Source: Branchiostoma floridae (Eukaryota > Chordata > Leptocardii > Amphioxiformes > Branchiostomatidae). From it: 30,067 bases of DNA. The translations under genes and the position numbers were made by a program. The stretch is taken from positions 1 through 30,067 of the forward strand of contig NW_023365590.1 in NCBI RefSeq assembly GCF_000003815.2, in the 5' to 3' direction. A model generated the notes under the pieces. It was not told where the DNA came from. It ran no database searches and saw only the letters and a program-made list of their open reading frames with translations. Every line of letters begins with the position of its first letter. Position 1 is the first letter of the stretch. Below, piece after piece: positions 9,410-19,610 of this stretch.

Positions 9410-11525
9410 TTTCCTTTAAGGAACAAAATATGTGCCTATGATCATTGTTTAAAGTGAGAAATGATCCTCCATACCTTCACAGCAATGAGAAAAAGTAAAT
9501 CAAGCTGTTACCAAACTCAGCTCTTGAAACAGCTATATCTAAATGTCAAACAGCAACAAAAATCTGTACAATTACACAATTAGTTATGTCATACTATAGA
9601 CAGGATAGCAAATGGCATCAAGAAAGGCTATACAAGTTTACCTGAAAGTTGGATGATCTTTATCTAAAGTTCCCTTTCACAGGTGTTATCTGGAATCTCC
9701 TTTCGAAGTCACAGAAAAAATGACCTAATGTACAGATAAGTCATCAATGGATTTAATATTTACATTAGGGTATCTATTGGAACAGGTGCACTAAACAACA
9801 CCTAGGCAACTGATCATGCAAGGAATTGTTATGTAAACAAAGAAATTTCAGAAATCTTTAGCTTATAGTTTGCAATATCATTCCTTGCAGGGGTGAACAT
9901 AACATATCAATTTGCATGTGTTTTTCTATAATACATGTATGTTGAGCCTCATGATTGAAAAGTCAATATTTTGCACTAGTTCTATACATGTCAAGTAACT
10001 ACAAGTAGGAGTGAGTAATGTGTGTAACAGTTCTAGGACTTGAAGTTCCATTCCATTGTTACACATGCTACAGTATTAAACACAATCAGATATTTGCTGG
10101 GTGCTTTGATGAATGAAAAAAAGTCCCACCACACAATAAATTTGACCAACAACGTAGCTTCATGTCATATATTTAACTGAGGCATAAGTGCAAAGAACAG
10201 TACATATGTCAATCAAATACATGTAAACCCCATTACAAATACTATCGATTACATTTATCACTTGATGGGGTATCACAACAGACAATAGCCCCCTAACAAC
10301 TAGAACTTTAAGTTCATCACATATGGCTGCAAATGCCATTACATAATAACATTCTCAATTTTGTTACTGTACTCAATAATTTTCTGTGTTGAAAGTTTGC
10401 AATGAATAGTCACGGTCGAGACTTTCTCCATTAACATCATGATTTCTTTACAAATTCATCTATACCTGAACACAACATAAATCCTTGAAAGTAATCCCTT
10501 CATGTTGTAGAAAGTGAAAAACAACAATCAGGTCAGGATTGCACTTTAAGGCAAAATCCATAAAGATTGCACCAGTGTAAGAGATTACCCATTCACCCGG
10601 TCCCAGAGTGCTTTGCACTGGCAAGGGTACCAGCTGCAAAGGGTTCCAGTCACAAGCAAGCCAGAACCTACTCCTTTTGTATCGACTTGCATTGAGTCTC
10701 AGGCCTCACAACTAATGGGGCAGACTCTCAAGCATGTCCTGGATAGCCGACAGTCTCATCAGCGAATGTTTTCCGACTGCAGCATGCAATTTGTCACAGT
10801 GATGCCCGTCCAGCGGCCCCGCCATTATGTTGGACAATTCCATAATGTCCTAAGCCCTAATGTCCTAATTCCGTAAGCCTGTTCAGTCTACTACTCACGG
10901 ACCACTAAAGCAACACCCCCGTGCTTCACTTTCGACCGTGCAATACAACACAAAGTCTACATAAGCCTAAATGCACATTATGTAGTAGATTCTGTTGGAN
11001 NNNNNNNNNNNNNNNNNNNNNNNNNNNNNNNNNNNNNNNNNNNNNNNNNNNNNNNNNNNNNNNNNNNNNNNNNNNNNNNNNNNNNNNNNNNNNNNNNNNA
11101 CTCCACTTTCCTGATTGGCAGCGCTAAGGAGTAATGTTATGTAAAACACTTTTACTGACGGCTTTGGACATTATTGAGTAAATAGCAAGGCGCTTAAATA
11201 AAAAAAAAAGTAAGGTGGAAAATTATGCTAGCCTGCGTACCTGTATGGTGGTTTCTCCAGCTCTTCTAATCACCAGTTTGCTCATTTCAGCAACCACTCC
11301 AATTTATTGTCAAAAGGGATTTATTCGTGCACTAAACGGTACCTAGGCAACACCGCACTTACTATGACTTGGCCGATTATGTAAATTGACCCATTTCAAA
11401 ATGCAATAATCCTTACGACTTGCAATGCTTTACCCTAATGTCAAACACACATTACTTACCCATTAATTACAATTTGTCTTTTAACGTCCTAGCTATCGGA
11501 AAGTGAGAAAATAGTTTGTCTACAG
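9410..11525. other. No recognisable gene; upstream region of lectin gene and a gap
   Basis: This holds the presumed promoter side of the lectin/trefoil gene and then anonymous AT-rich DNA. A relatively GC-rich patch at 10600-10890 has a short plus-strand open frame without recognisable motifs. GTGCACTAAAC followed by ACCTAGGCAAC occurs near 9787 and again near 11327, a trace of a dispersed repeat. Confidence 0.4.
11000..11099. other. Assembly gap (100 N)
   Basis: Exactly 100 N, the conventional placeholder for a gap of unknown size. Confidence 0.99.
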
Positions 11526-11594
11526 AGGTACTGAGGTATTTCAGCGAGCCATCGGATATGACTGTGATAGCCATCCAAGATAAGCCTGCCAGCG
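11526..11594 (+). CDS. Possible orphan exon
   Basis: The acceptor TTTGTCTACAG precedes a frame reading VLRYFSEPSDMTVIAIQDKP followed by ASG. Possible donors are AGCG|GTGTGT or, after an in-frame TAG, GTAAGG. The PSDMTVIAI stretch resembles a beta-sandwich edge strand seen in several extracellular domains, but no family can be named. Flanking exons were not found and the 100-N gap lies 430 bp upstream. Confidence 0.25.
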
Positions 11595-12096
11595 GTGTGT
11601 AGGTAAGGTGTTGACTCTAGAACTGTCCAAATTCTAATGAAATTGTGGATCTTATCATTGTAATAGCAACAGTTGTCAACTAATCCAGAGACTGAATAAG
11701 TTAAAGCAGTAAGCATCTCTTACATGTATCTATTAATCAGAGTATCCAAGTTCTTGGCTGCAATGCTTGAATTGGATTCATAAAAGTATCCTAATATGAT
11801 ATTTTGCAATTAGTTAATATTATACTGAATCATGGGTGGGTGCCGACACTACAGGTCAAATAACTTATTACATGATAGGGTTACAACATTATAAACATTT
11901 GTCAGGTAAATACAACTGATACGACAGTATATTAACACAGAGTACACACAGTGTTTCATAACAGCTTAAAGGTCACCTGTGACCCGAGGTGTGCAGTTCA
12001 TTGCATATAAGAACAAAGGCCAAATTGTGCAACAAACTTCATAACATTTGTCACCATAATCAACGCATTTTTGGGGGTGAAAGGCCAATGCAGCTC

Positions 12097-12168
12097 GTGC
12101 CATTAAGTTATCATGTGCCATTAAGTTATCATGTGCCATTAAGTTATCATGTGCCATCAAGTTATCAT
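12097..12168 (+). repeat. 18-bp x4 tandem repeat
   Basis: Four copies of GTGCCATTAAGTTATCAT lie head to tail. Only the last differs (CATCAAG). They sit inside a non-coding region. The open frames across it on both strands are shadows of the repeat. Confidence 0.92.
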
Positions 12169-12624
12169 TTTTGTGCAAGCCTTTGTAAGAGGCGACAAAC
12201 TTCAGAACAGACATAGCTCTTAAACACCACACCAGGACAGATGTTCTATTAGTTACATAGTGTACATGTCTCACTGCTATAACTATGTGGACAACACTTT
12301 CCTGAGGTCAAGGTTTCCTGAAACGGTCAAAATTGTGATCTCTTAATACAATCCTTACTCTCTTCTTCTACTTCTGTTCACCCTGTTAAACATGGGTATG
12401 AGCTATCCAATCGCAGGTGAACACCTGGTGTAGCAGGCCAGATAAAGTTGATTTTACACCTTATGCACACGAGCAATAAAGCTGGCCTGTCTTTCATTAA
12501 AACATTTCGTTCATTTTAACAGATAAGCTCTGATAAGCCCTATCTACAGTTATGTAGTACCATGTTATACACAAAGTATTTTACATAACAAAGTATGGTT
12601 ATTTGTGTTAAGCACGTTAATCTC

Positions 12625-12674
12625 TTTACTGCACCACTGTCTAAGTGACTACTTTACTGCACCACTGCCTAAGT
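12625..12674. repeat. 28-bp direct duplication at the end of the zinc-finger exon
   Basis: TTTACTGCACCACTGYCTAAGT occurs at 12625 and again 28 bp later. The copy nearer the exon supplies the last codons and the stop codon of the zinc-finger frame. Confidence 0.75.
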
Positions 12675-12901
12675 TTAAGTTTAAGACATCTGCCTAGACC
12701 AAAATTTAGGTCAGCTTTACACGTAGGTCCTTCCCCTGTGGCAGCAGGTTGAGCATGAGTTCTCCTGTGTTTGAGGATCTCAGTGTTAGTGAAGGAGAAC
12801 TCCTGCTGGCAGGTGGTGCAGAACCAGGGCTTCCTCAGCCTCTCCAGGCTGGACGGACCACTCTCCTTGCCACCACCAGCTGCAGCAAGTGGTGCACGCA
12901 T
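12641..12901 (-). CDS. C2H2 zinc-finger protein, probable terminal exon
   Basis: The translation contains LERLRKPWFCTTCQQEFSF then TNTEILKHRRTHAQ: C-x2-C-x13-H-x3-H with conserved F and L positions, a single C2H2 finger. The frame ends at TAG (12643-12641). A likely acceptor is CACTTGCTGCAG just inside the first ATG, so the real exon probably starts near 12886 and the rest of the gene lies upstream at higher coordinates. Third codon positions in the finger are GC-rich, unlike the surrounding AT-rich DNA, which supports real coding. I do not recognise the parent gene. The C-terminal tail (LGRCLKLKLRQW) may be read-through into repeat-derived sequence. Confidence 0.5.
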   Translation of the reverse strand: MRAPLAAAGGGKESGPSSLERLRKPWFCTTCQQEFSFTNTEILKHRRTHAQPAATGEGPTCKADLNFGLGRCLKLKLRQWCSKVVT

Positions 12902-13601
12902 TACACGATATACAAAATATGCTGTGTCTGTATTTTGTGTTGTTGTTAACGCTTCGTGCCTACATGTACAGTCCTCTGGTATAGATAGAACGTAAATGTC
13001 TATAAAATATTAATCTATAAATGACGATACACGAAGACAACAAGGATGTATGAACTCTAGTCACCTCAATCCTTATTTTATAATTGTAGTTATACCTCTT
13101 TGCTGTTTTTTGTGGGACTACCACTTACTACTTGGTACATAATGAAGCTTTTGCTTATCTTTGAGCACCTGTTTGCAAGACAATTTTCATGAAATGTCGC
13201 TTATTGCACATAGGGGTTTAACTGTTACATAAACCCGTCCGCCTACCATTGTCTTCCGAGACAGACGGATGCCAACAAACTTGGTAATATCAAGATGCCC
13301 GTGGTTTTGTAAGACAATGATGAATGGATAACCGGATAAATTATTATCGTGCTATACCTGGTCCTGTAACATCAAACACATATAATAATTGATGGTACTT
13401 CAGTAGCTGCATTATGTTTGTTCTGTAAATTGACTGACTCCTTTACACCACAGATTATTTGCTTGTAGCTTAGATTTGAAACCATTCTGTAATCTGTGCC
13501 GATCATGTTTAATCCTATTGCTGGTTGGCCTGTGTGCTATCAAGTGGGAAAGGTCCATGAAAATCATTTTGCTGGTCATTTGAAATTAAAGTTAAGACTA
13601 A

Positions 13602-13790
13602 TCAGTTGATTTAGCACAACCAAACTTGTTTTCGCAGATGAGACTGTGCCAGACCAAGGAGGTTAAAAAACAACCTCCTTGGCCAGACACTCTTTGTTAC
13701 CCCACTATACTTTGTGTTTTATGCGGCAGGGGCAATGCCACAGAAGAAATGGAGTACATACTTACATGTACCTCATTTCTTCTTCGATGA
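13602..13790 (+). pseudogene. Possible non-LTR retrotransposon C-terminal fragment
   Basis: The frame is open from 13602 to TGA at 13788-13790. It contains MRLCQTKEVKKQPPWPD and then LCVLCGRGNATEEMEYILTC. The C-x2-C-x(n)-E-x-E-x3-C spacing resembles the terminal C-x2-C...E-E-H...C motif that follows reverse transcriptase in many LINE proteins. The usual His is replaced by Tyr here. It is short and has no other RT motif, so it is at best a degenerate relic. Confidence 0.3.
13654..13682. repeat. Perfect 11-bp hairpin
   Basis: CCAAGGAGGTT, the loop AAAAAAC, then AACCTCCTTGG. It lies inside the possible retroelement fragment and has no transcription terminator role in a eukaryote. Confidence 0.85.
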
Positions 13791-14333
13791 TGATTTCTTC
13801 TTTGCTGTATCATACAAAGAACCAGAAAGGTCATATCCGGGCTTCAATACTGCATTACATGTGTAGGTGTATCACACCTTTCCTGTGGACAATGGATAGC
13901 AACCTGTAATCAGCTAGATCAAACAGTAGCTGCTACATATTCATAAGTTTTGGATTACTTTTTTTGTCAAATGCCATGAAGAAAATGTTATTTACTTTCT
14001 TTCATCCCAACAAAGCTATGCCCGCTTCTTGTATAATTCAAGACGATATCATTAACACATCTGTCAAGATGTCAAGGAGCAAATATCCATTTTTTTTATT
14101 CGAAAAAAAACATTCAAATAAATTCAACTAAATGGAAATGAACGAATAACTTATGGATATATGTACAATGTATGGACAGCGGAAACATAACACATAATGC
14201 ACATACCCGTTTAAATGCAGATCAGATGAAAATGATGCTTTAGTATAACAGCCATAGTCAATGTCGGTTATAAAGATGACTATGCTCATTAAAACAAGAT
14301 CAGTCAGTCTAGTAACATGCAACGATGATACCA

Positions 14334-14614
14334 TTAGGTTGACAACAATGTAATGACAATTCCCAATATGATGATGAGGAAGATAAATAGAAGGACAACA
14401 ACAACGTCTTTATGTTGACCAAAAAACAGGATAAATCAGACTCTAATCCTGTGGCTGAATTGAATTTCTGAAACACCAACTTATCAACATCTTACACATG
14501 TGCCACCTTCTCCATATGGCAAAAGATAACAAAACGGTGAGAGATGTAGTGAACCAAGAAGTGTGACAAACCTTTGTGACTTACCTTCATTTCATCAGCT
14601 TCACGAGACGCCAT
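14334..14614 (-). CDS. Possible two-exon single-pass micropeptide
   Basis: Exon 1 begins ATGGCGTCTCG at 14614 in a good context (GCCAACATGG) and reads MASREADEMK, then VSHK if the donor AAAG|GTTTGT (14572) is used. The second exon, 14407-14334, has an acceptor behind a T-rich tract and reads VVVVLLFIFLIIILGIVITL then LST-stop, a clean membrane segment. The joined product is 38 aa with an acidic/basic head and one helix, the general shape of muscle calcium-pump regulators and small integral membrane proteins. A stronger donor, AAG|GTAAGT, at 14585 would put the second exon out of frame, so this model is speculative. Confidence 0.25.
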
Positions 14615-15284
14615 GTTGGCATTTAAAGACTTCGAGGTTGACTTAGCCTTCTGTCCGACTTTCACCCAACTTTTGCTAATCAAAAATTGAGTCTACCAAA
14701 GAATTATGTTTCTTTCCGTAACACTCTTTGTAGTTTTTAAATGCTATCATGCTATCAAAGTCCTTCTCAAAGCTAACGCTGGCGCGACAGTAGCAAAAGT
14801 TATACAGACGCCGGAAAGTAACGGAAAGGGACAGAAAAGATATAAGAAGTTGTCAATATCATCATGCACATAGTACAGCATTAGTTATTGCCATATAAAA
14901 TTCCTTCATGTACCATTAACTGGTGTTTTGATTGTTATGACAGCAATTACACAAAACTCCCATTCAAGGGTATTTTAGGAATGAACAAAACTATTTTTCC
15001 TTGGAGAAAAACGCATTTTACTCTCCTCAAATTCCTAGCTCATACCCTACAACGTAGTATAGAATGAGATAGACAGAGAGGATTGCGTTTGGCGGTGCAG
15101 AATATTTAATGAGGAGAGTTGAACGAGAATTGTGACAACATGAAAGATTCCCCTTGGGAAAACATTTTCCAATCGTACAAAAATAGACGTTAAAATCCGT
15201 TTACAAACGAGAAATGTGACTGAAGTGGTTCGAAAATGATGACATATGGATCAAGACCACCATATAAAAAGAAAGTAATATTAA

Positions 15285-16012
15285 ATATATCAAAGTACAA
15301 GTTGATAAGTAAGTAAGGATAACATAGTGCGCACAGTATTGAAATCATGAAAACAACTGTGGAAGAAGTAACTAAACATAGTATAGTACACACAGTCTTG
15401 AAATCATGGAAACATTTCAAAGGTGCACACAGCACGGCATTGCAACATGATAACTGCGTAACAGGTAAATAAACATAATATAGTATACACAGTATTGAAA
15501 TCATGGAGGCATTTTAAAGGTGCACACAGCACGGCATTGCAACATGATAACTGCGTAACAGGTAAATAAACATAATATAGTATACACAGTATCGAAATCA
15601 TGGATACATTTTAAAGGTGCACACAGCACGTCATTTCAACATGATAACTGCGTAACAGGTAAATAAACATAATATAGTATACACAGTATTGAAATCATGG
15701 AGACATTTTAAAGGTGCACACAGCACGTCATTTCAACATGGTAACTGCGTAACAGGTAAATAAACATAATATAGTATACACAGTATTGAAATCATGGATA
15801 CATTTTAAAGGTGCAAACAGCACGTCATTTCAACATGATAACTGTGCAAGAAGTAAGTAAGCTTGATATAATGCACTAAGTATTGTAATCATGAAGACAA
15901 CAGTATTGATATCAGAATACAATTGTAAAGGCGCACACAGCACGTTATTTCACATGACAACTGTGTGCACGGCGCGTCATTTCAACATGACAACTGTGGA
16001 ACAAGTAAGTAG
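15285..16012. repeat. 97-bp satellite array
   Basis: AGGTGCACACAGCAC recurs at 15421, 15518, 15615, 15712 and 15809, exactly 97 bp apart. Degenerate copies lie to the left (from about 15285) and right (15929 and 15965). Units also share AACTGCGTAACAGGTAAATA and GTATACACAGTATTGAAATC. The central copies are nearly identical and the edges diverged, as expected of an array homogenised in the middle. The right edge ends within about 10 bp of the recombinase stop codon, so the array may derive from the terminal repeat of the adjacent DIRS-like element. Confidence 0.93.
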
Positions 16013-16019
16013 GCAGAAT

Positions 16020-16686
16020 TTAGGGACGTACATAAGTGATGTAAGCGGAAGACGACCACCTGCCTAGGGAGCGCAGCAGGTGGTCAGGGACTCCTTGTTG
16101 TGATGCGTGTGTTGCAGCACCGATACGGAATGAGTGAGGGGTAATGTTGTGTGTGTCCAGACCTAAGTGCGCTACACACCGTTTAAGTGTCTTAGCGAAG
16201 TAGGATTGTGAAACGGGGTTGCCATCGCTACGGAGGAACAGGCAGCCTACACGGTTCCCCCGTAGTGATAGGTATTCCAGTGTGGATGCTACAGGACAAT
16301 ATAGGCTCCCTGGCTGAGGTAGAATGGCGATAGATGCAGGTTGCCCGGGGNNNNNNNNNNNNNNNNNNNNNNNNNNNNNNNNNNNNNNNNNNNNNNNNNN
16401 NNNNNNNNNNNNNNNNNNNNNNNNNNNNNNNNNNNNNNNNNNNNNNNNNNTTGGTAGGGACGGGAGGGAAGGTGTCTTGTCCGTTTAGTTGTAGAGCAAA
16501 CGTGCGTAACTGTTGCCAGGCTAAGCGGTACGCACGGAGAGTGGATGGTGCTAAAGACGATAGGAGAAGGTTATTTACGGTTTGATCAAGGCTGGCGGTT
16601 GTAGGTGGGGAGGAACTGGTATGGGGCGGTTGTCCATATGCGGGAAGGTCCGTCGGAAGCGGGGGATCTGCAAACGAGACAGACAG
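16020..16686 (-). CDS. DIRS-type tyrosine recombinase (interrupted by gap)
   Basis: Before the gap the frame reads LAPSTLRAYRLAWQQLRTFA, the N-terminal core-binding start typical of DIRS/Ngaro recombinases. After the gap it reads ITPHSFRIGAATHASQQGV, then LLRSLGRWSSSAYITYVRP and TAA at 16022-16020. The catalytic H-x2-R, the G-R-W position and the nucleophile Tyr are intact. The first catalytic Arg region falls in the gap. The frame is open from just after a TGA at 16689-16687 and overlaps the RT/RNase H frame, a usual DIRS arrangement. Family knowledge: this enzyme inserts the circular cDNA by recombination, with no target duplication. The two sides are in different frames across the 100 N, so the gap size is not real. 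Confidence 0.88.
16351..16450. other. Assembly gap (100 N) inside the recombinase
   Basis: Exactly 100 N. The missing middle of the recombinase should be well over 100 bp, so the true gap is probably larger. Confidence 0.99.
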
Positions 16687-17642
16687 TCAGCCATGTCGTT
16701 GTCTTTACCAGGAATGTGCACAGCACGGCAGAAGATATTGTGTTGAAGGCATATAAGGACGAAATTACGGAGTAGTGGCATTATTGCTTGGTTTTTGGAC
16801 GTCTGGCGGTTGATAACGTGAACCAGCGCTTGGTTGTCAGTATGGAGGAGTATGCGCTTGTTTTCCCACATTCGCCCCCAGATGTGAAGAGAGAGAACAA
16901 TTGGATAAAACTCTAGAATTGCGATGTTTACCCCATGGAACTCTCGTGGCCAGGCACCGAAAAGCCAAGAGGTGCGGAAGACAGCTCCATATCCTAACGA
17001 TGCCGCGGCATCCGTGTAGAGGTGGAGGGTGGAGTCGGACGTAAAGCTATCGTCTAGAAAGAATGATTTACCATTGAAGGATAATAGAAAAGTGCGCCAC
17101 ATGCAGAGATCTTGTTTGACATTTGAAGAAATCGGGATCCGTGCCGAGGGGGAGGAATGGGATTTTGTTAAGTCGATGAGGCGTCGAAGGAACGCCCGGC
17201 CGGGTAGTACTACTTGACAAACGTGGTTTAGGAGGCCGACAAGAGATTGGATTTCTTTCAGAGTAACCGATGACCTAGAAAGGAAGGAGGATAGCTGGTC
17301 TAAGGTTTTCTGTAGCTTGTCAGCGGGTAACCTAGCTTCCATAATTAACGTATCTAGCTCAATCCCTAGGAAGGACATTACTGTATTAGGGGCAAATGTT
17401 TTGTCGTCCGCCAAAGGGATACCGACGTCGTCACACATGTCGGAGAATGCGGACAGGTCGCGGTGGCACAACATGTATGACGTATTGGCAAAAAGGAAAT
17501 CGTCGAGAATGTGAGTTGGAAAGGGAATTTTGAGTTTGGTACGGGCTATCCATTCGAGGGCAGTGCTGAAAGATTCAAAAAGTGTGGTTTTAAAAAAAAC
17601 ACTGGCGACGTGAGAATTCGTTAAAGTAGGTATTGAGAAGTC
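16575..17642 (-). CDS. DIRS-like reverse transcriptase (C-terminal part) and RNase H, 5'-truncated
   Basis: The frame is open from just below a TAA at 17645-17643 to TAA at 16577-16575 (355 codons). It reads TTLFESFSTALEWIARTKL, then HILDDFLFANTS with the catalytic DD near 17499-17507, and then SFLGIELDTLIMEARLPADK. RNase H follows: LYTDAAASLGYGAVF, AILEFYPIVLSLHIWG, LLHTDNQALVHVIN and GKDNDMADCLSR, with all acidic catalytic positions present. The RT fingers and first palm Asp are missing, so the element is cut at about 17600-17640, just before the FES-FST-ALEWI block. The extension upstream of the first ATG (17474) is clearly coding by motif. It converts RNA to cDNA in the retrotransposon cycle. 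The stop overlaps the recombinase frame downstream. Confidence 0.92.
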   Translation of the reverse strand, partial: DFSIPTLTNSHVASVFFKTTLFESFSTALEWIARTKLKIPFPTHILDDFLFANTSYMLCHRDLSAFSDMCDDVGIPLADDKTFAPNTVMSFLGIELDTLIMEARLPADKLQKTLDQLSSFLSRSSVTLKEIQSLVGLLNHVCQVVLPGRAFLRRLIDLTKSHSSPSARIPISSNVKQDLCMWRTFLLSFNGKSFFLDDSFTSDSTLHLYTDAAASLGYGAVFRTSWLFGAWPREFHGVNIAILEFYPIVLSLHIWGRMWENKRILLHTDNQALVHVINRQTSKNQAIMPLLRNFVLICLQHNIFCRAVHIPGKDNDMADCLSRLQIPRFRRTFPHMDNRPIPVPPHLQPPALIKP

Positions 17643-17649
17643 TTAACTG

Positions 17650-18965
17650 AAGTAAGTAGCTGGACTGGTTACCGTACAATTGTGTTCAAAATTGTTGTAG
17701 TCTAAATTTGCTTGTCATCGTTAGAAATCATGACTTAAAGTGCAAGTAATCATATGTCTTTTAACTCTGATAAAAAAAATGTCTGTACTATGTTCTATTG
17801 ACGTCATGCATGCTGCAAGGTGAGTCTTAGACAAGGTAGGTAGGCCCCCAGAGAGGCCGGTGAAGGAGGCTAGCAACATAAACGCTTTGAATTAGCATGG
17901 AAAGATACAGAGAAGGATGCAGTTTGGAATTTGTCAAAAACGTGTCATATCAAACGCATCACGGCCGAGGCTTTTCGTCTGTCTCACTACAACAAACACT
18001 CCAACAGCAGTAACCGCGGAATCAAAGTACCAAAGTCGTACCTAGTACAATAGTTGCAGGTAAGCACACCGCCACAGTTGAATCGCATACACTGTTCAAA
18101 TAGCCAATTACAGATTCTCGTNNNNNNNNNNNNNNNNNNNNNNNNNNNNNNNNNNNNNNNNNNNNNNNNNNNNNNNNNNNNNNNNNNNNNNNNNNNNNNN
18201 NNNNNNNNNNNNNNNNNNNNNNNNNNNNNNNNNNNNNNNNNNNNNNNNNNNNNNNNNNNNNNNNNNNNNNNNNNNNNNNNNNNNNNNNNNNNNNNTGGGG
18301 GCCCCCTCTGAGACCTCCAAATCAAACTATTGATGACTGAAAATTACTGAAATTGCGATGGCTATTCTGATATGACAAAAAGTTTTATATTCCCATATTC
18401 CATGTGTTCTTAAGTTTTACTGACAAAACTTTGAAGATGAAGTATTGAAATTAAGAGGGTGTTACGGGGGTTACCAGAACCAATGAAAACACGATTTTCA
18501 ACTCTCTGAATTCCTGTGATCTTTAAGGGGCTTGTTCTCCGACAACCAGCAATTTAAATGAATGGTTTTACCTTTACTGGAGAGAGGAATATCTACTAAT
18601 TGAAAATCAAGCGTCGTCTAATTGGGCCATGTATACCACGAGCCGTGAGCGGGGGGTCTTTATGGGGATTTTCCAGGTTTTTGACTATGTTAAAACAGGT
18701 AATAACTGTCTGTGGAGGATGTCATCCATAAAATTTACTTGCTGTGTTGCTAATAGTCTTCTTTCCCGAACGGACTTGAGTTTAAAGCACGTGTGAACTC
18801 ACCCACTCTTACTTGTGATGTCTTGGGCACACTGAGTGTAGACGAGCGGGTATAATATTGGCATTACATTTTCATTTACATCGATATCCTTTGACGCTTT
18901 GTTGTAACATGCTATTTTGCGAATTTCCAAAGCAAATTCCAGTATCTAGCTGAAACATTGCCATA
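17650..18965. other. No gene seen; contains a 174-N gap
   Basis: Flank of the truncated retroelement followed by anonymous DNA. No splice-supported exon or repeat structure was recognised. Confidence 0.4.
18122..18295. other. Assembly gap (174 N)
   Basis: 174 N. The length is not a round number, so it may be an estimated gap size. Confidence 0.99.
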
Positions 18966-18970
18966 AAGGT

Positions 18971-19176
18971 GTAAATGCATTTAAGTTCGCGGGGATTTAA
19001 TTTCGCGGTAGCGGGAGAATGGACTTTTAGCAGTGGTTTTAATTTCGCGGTAGAACCATGCACTGTAATCTCTTACTGTTATGGAAAAATATTCGCGGTG
19101 GTTTAAATTCGCGGTGAAGCGGCCGCCGCGAAACAGCGAACATTAATCCACCGCGAACATTTCTGCATTTACAGTA
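18971..19176 (-). mobile_element. CpG-rich TA-flanked MITE, copy 1
   Basis: The right end is TGCATTTACAG followed by TA, and the left end is the degenerate GGTGTAAATGCA. The interior is made of TTCGCGGT and ACCGCGAA words arranged as inverted repeats, including TTAATTTCGCGGTAG and TTCGCGGTGG. It is the inverted counterpart of 23181-23392, with the same word order. It has no coding capacity. Confidence 0.8.
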
Positions 19177-19373
19177 TCTGGTATTGGGCAGACGTGTATT
19201 GATTAGAGTTGGGTGATGCTCGGGGCGATCCCGACGCCTTGTTTGTTTGTGGTAAACACGACATTATGTCGCCCTAAGTGCTTGGTTTGGTATACGTCAC
19301 GGCCTGGTGTCGTGTTGCTATAGCCTCCCTGACCATACTTACGAAGGACCATTGGGACAAAACCTGTTTTAGC

Positions 19374-19610
19374 GAAGGAGCTGTGTGCTCACAGCGAATG
19401 GGCTGCGTGCTCGGCGAAGGAGCTGTGTGCTCACAGCGAAGGGGCTGCAATGCCGCTGCATGCTCGGCGAAGGAGCTGTGTGCTGACAGCAAATGGGCTG
19501 TGTGCTCAGCGACGTACCTGTGTGCTCGGGGAAGGAGCTGTGTGCTCACAGCAAAGGGGCTGCATGCTCGGCAAAGGATCTGTGTGCTCACAGCAAAGGG
19601 CTGTGTGCAC
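19374..19610 (+). repeat. 42-bp minisatellite (array 1) with hairpin in each unit
   Basis: Units read GCGAAGGAGCTGTGTGCTCA then CAGCGAAGGGGCTGCGTGCTC. GCTGTG-TGCT-CACAGC is a 6-bp stem with a 4-nt loop. Related arrays are at 25515-25790 and, inverted, 27458-27590. Open frames across them in several phases are artefacts of the repeat. Confidence 0.88.

Noticed and set aside
15190-15601. Minus-strand frames over the 97-bp satellite
   Set aside because: Repeated peptides simply reflect the satellite period. There is no domain motif.
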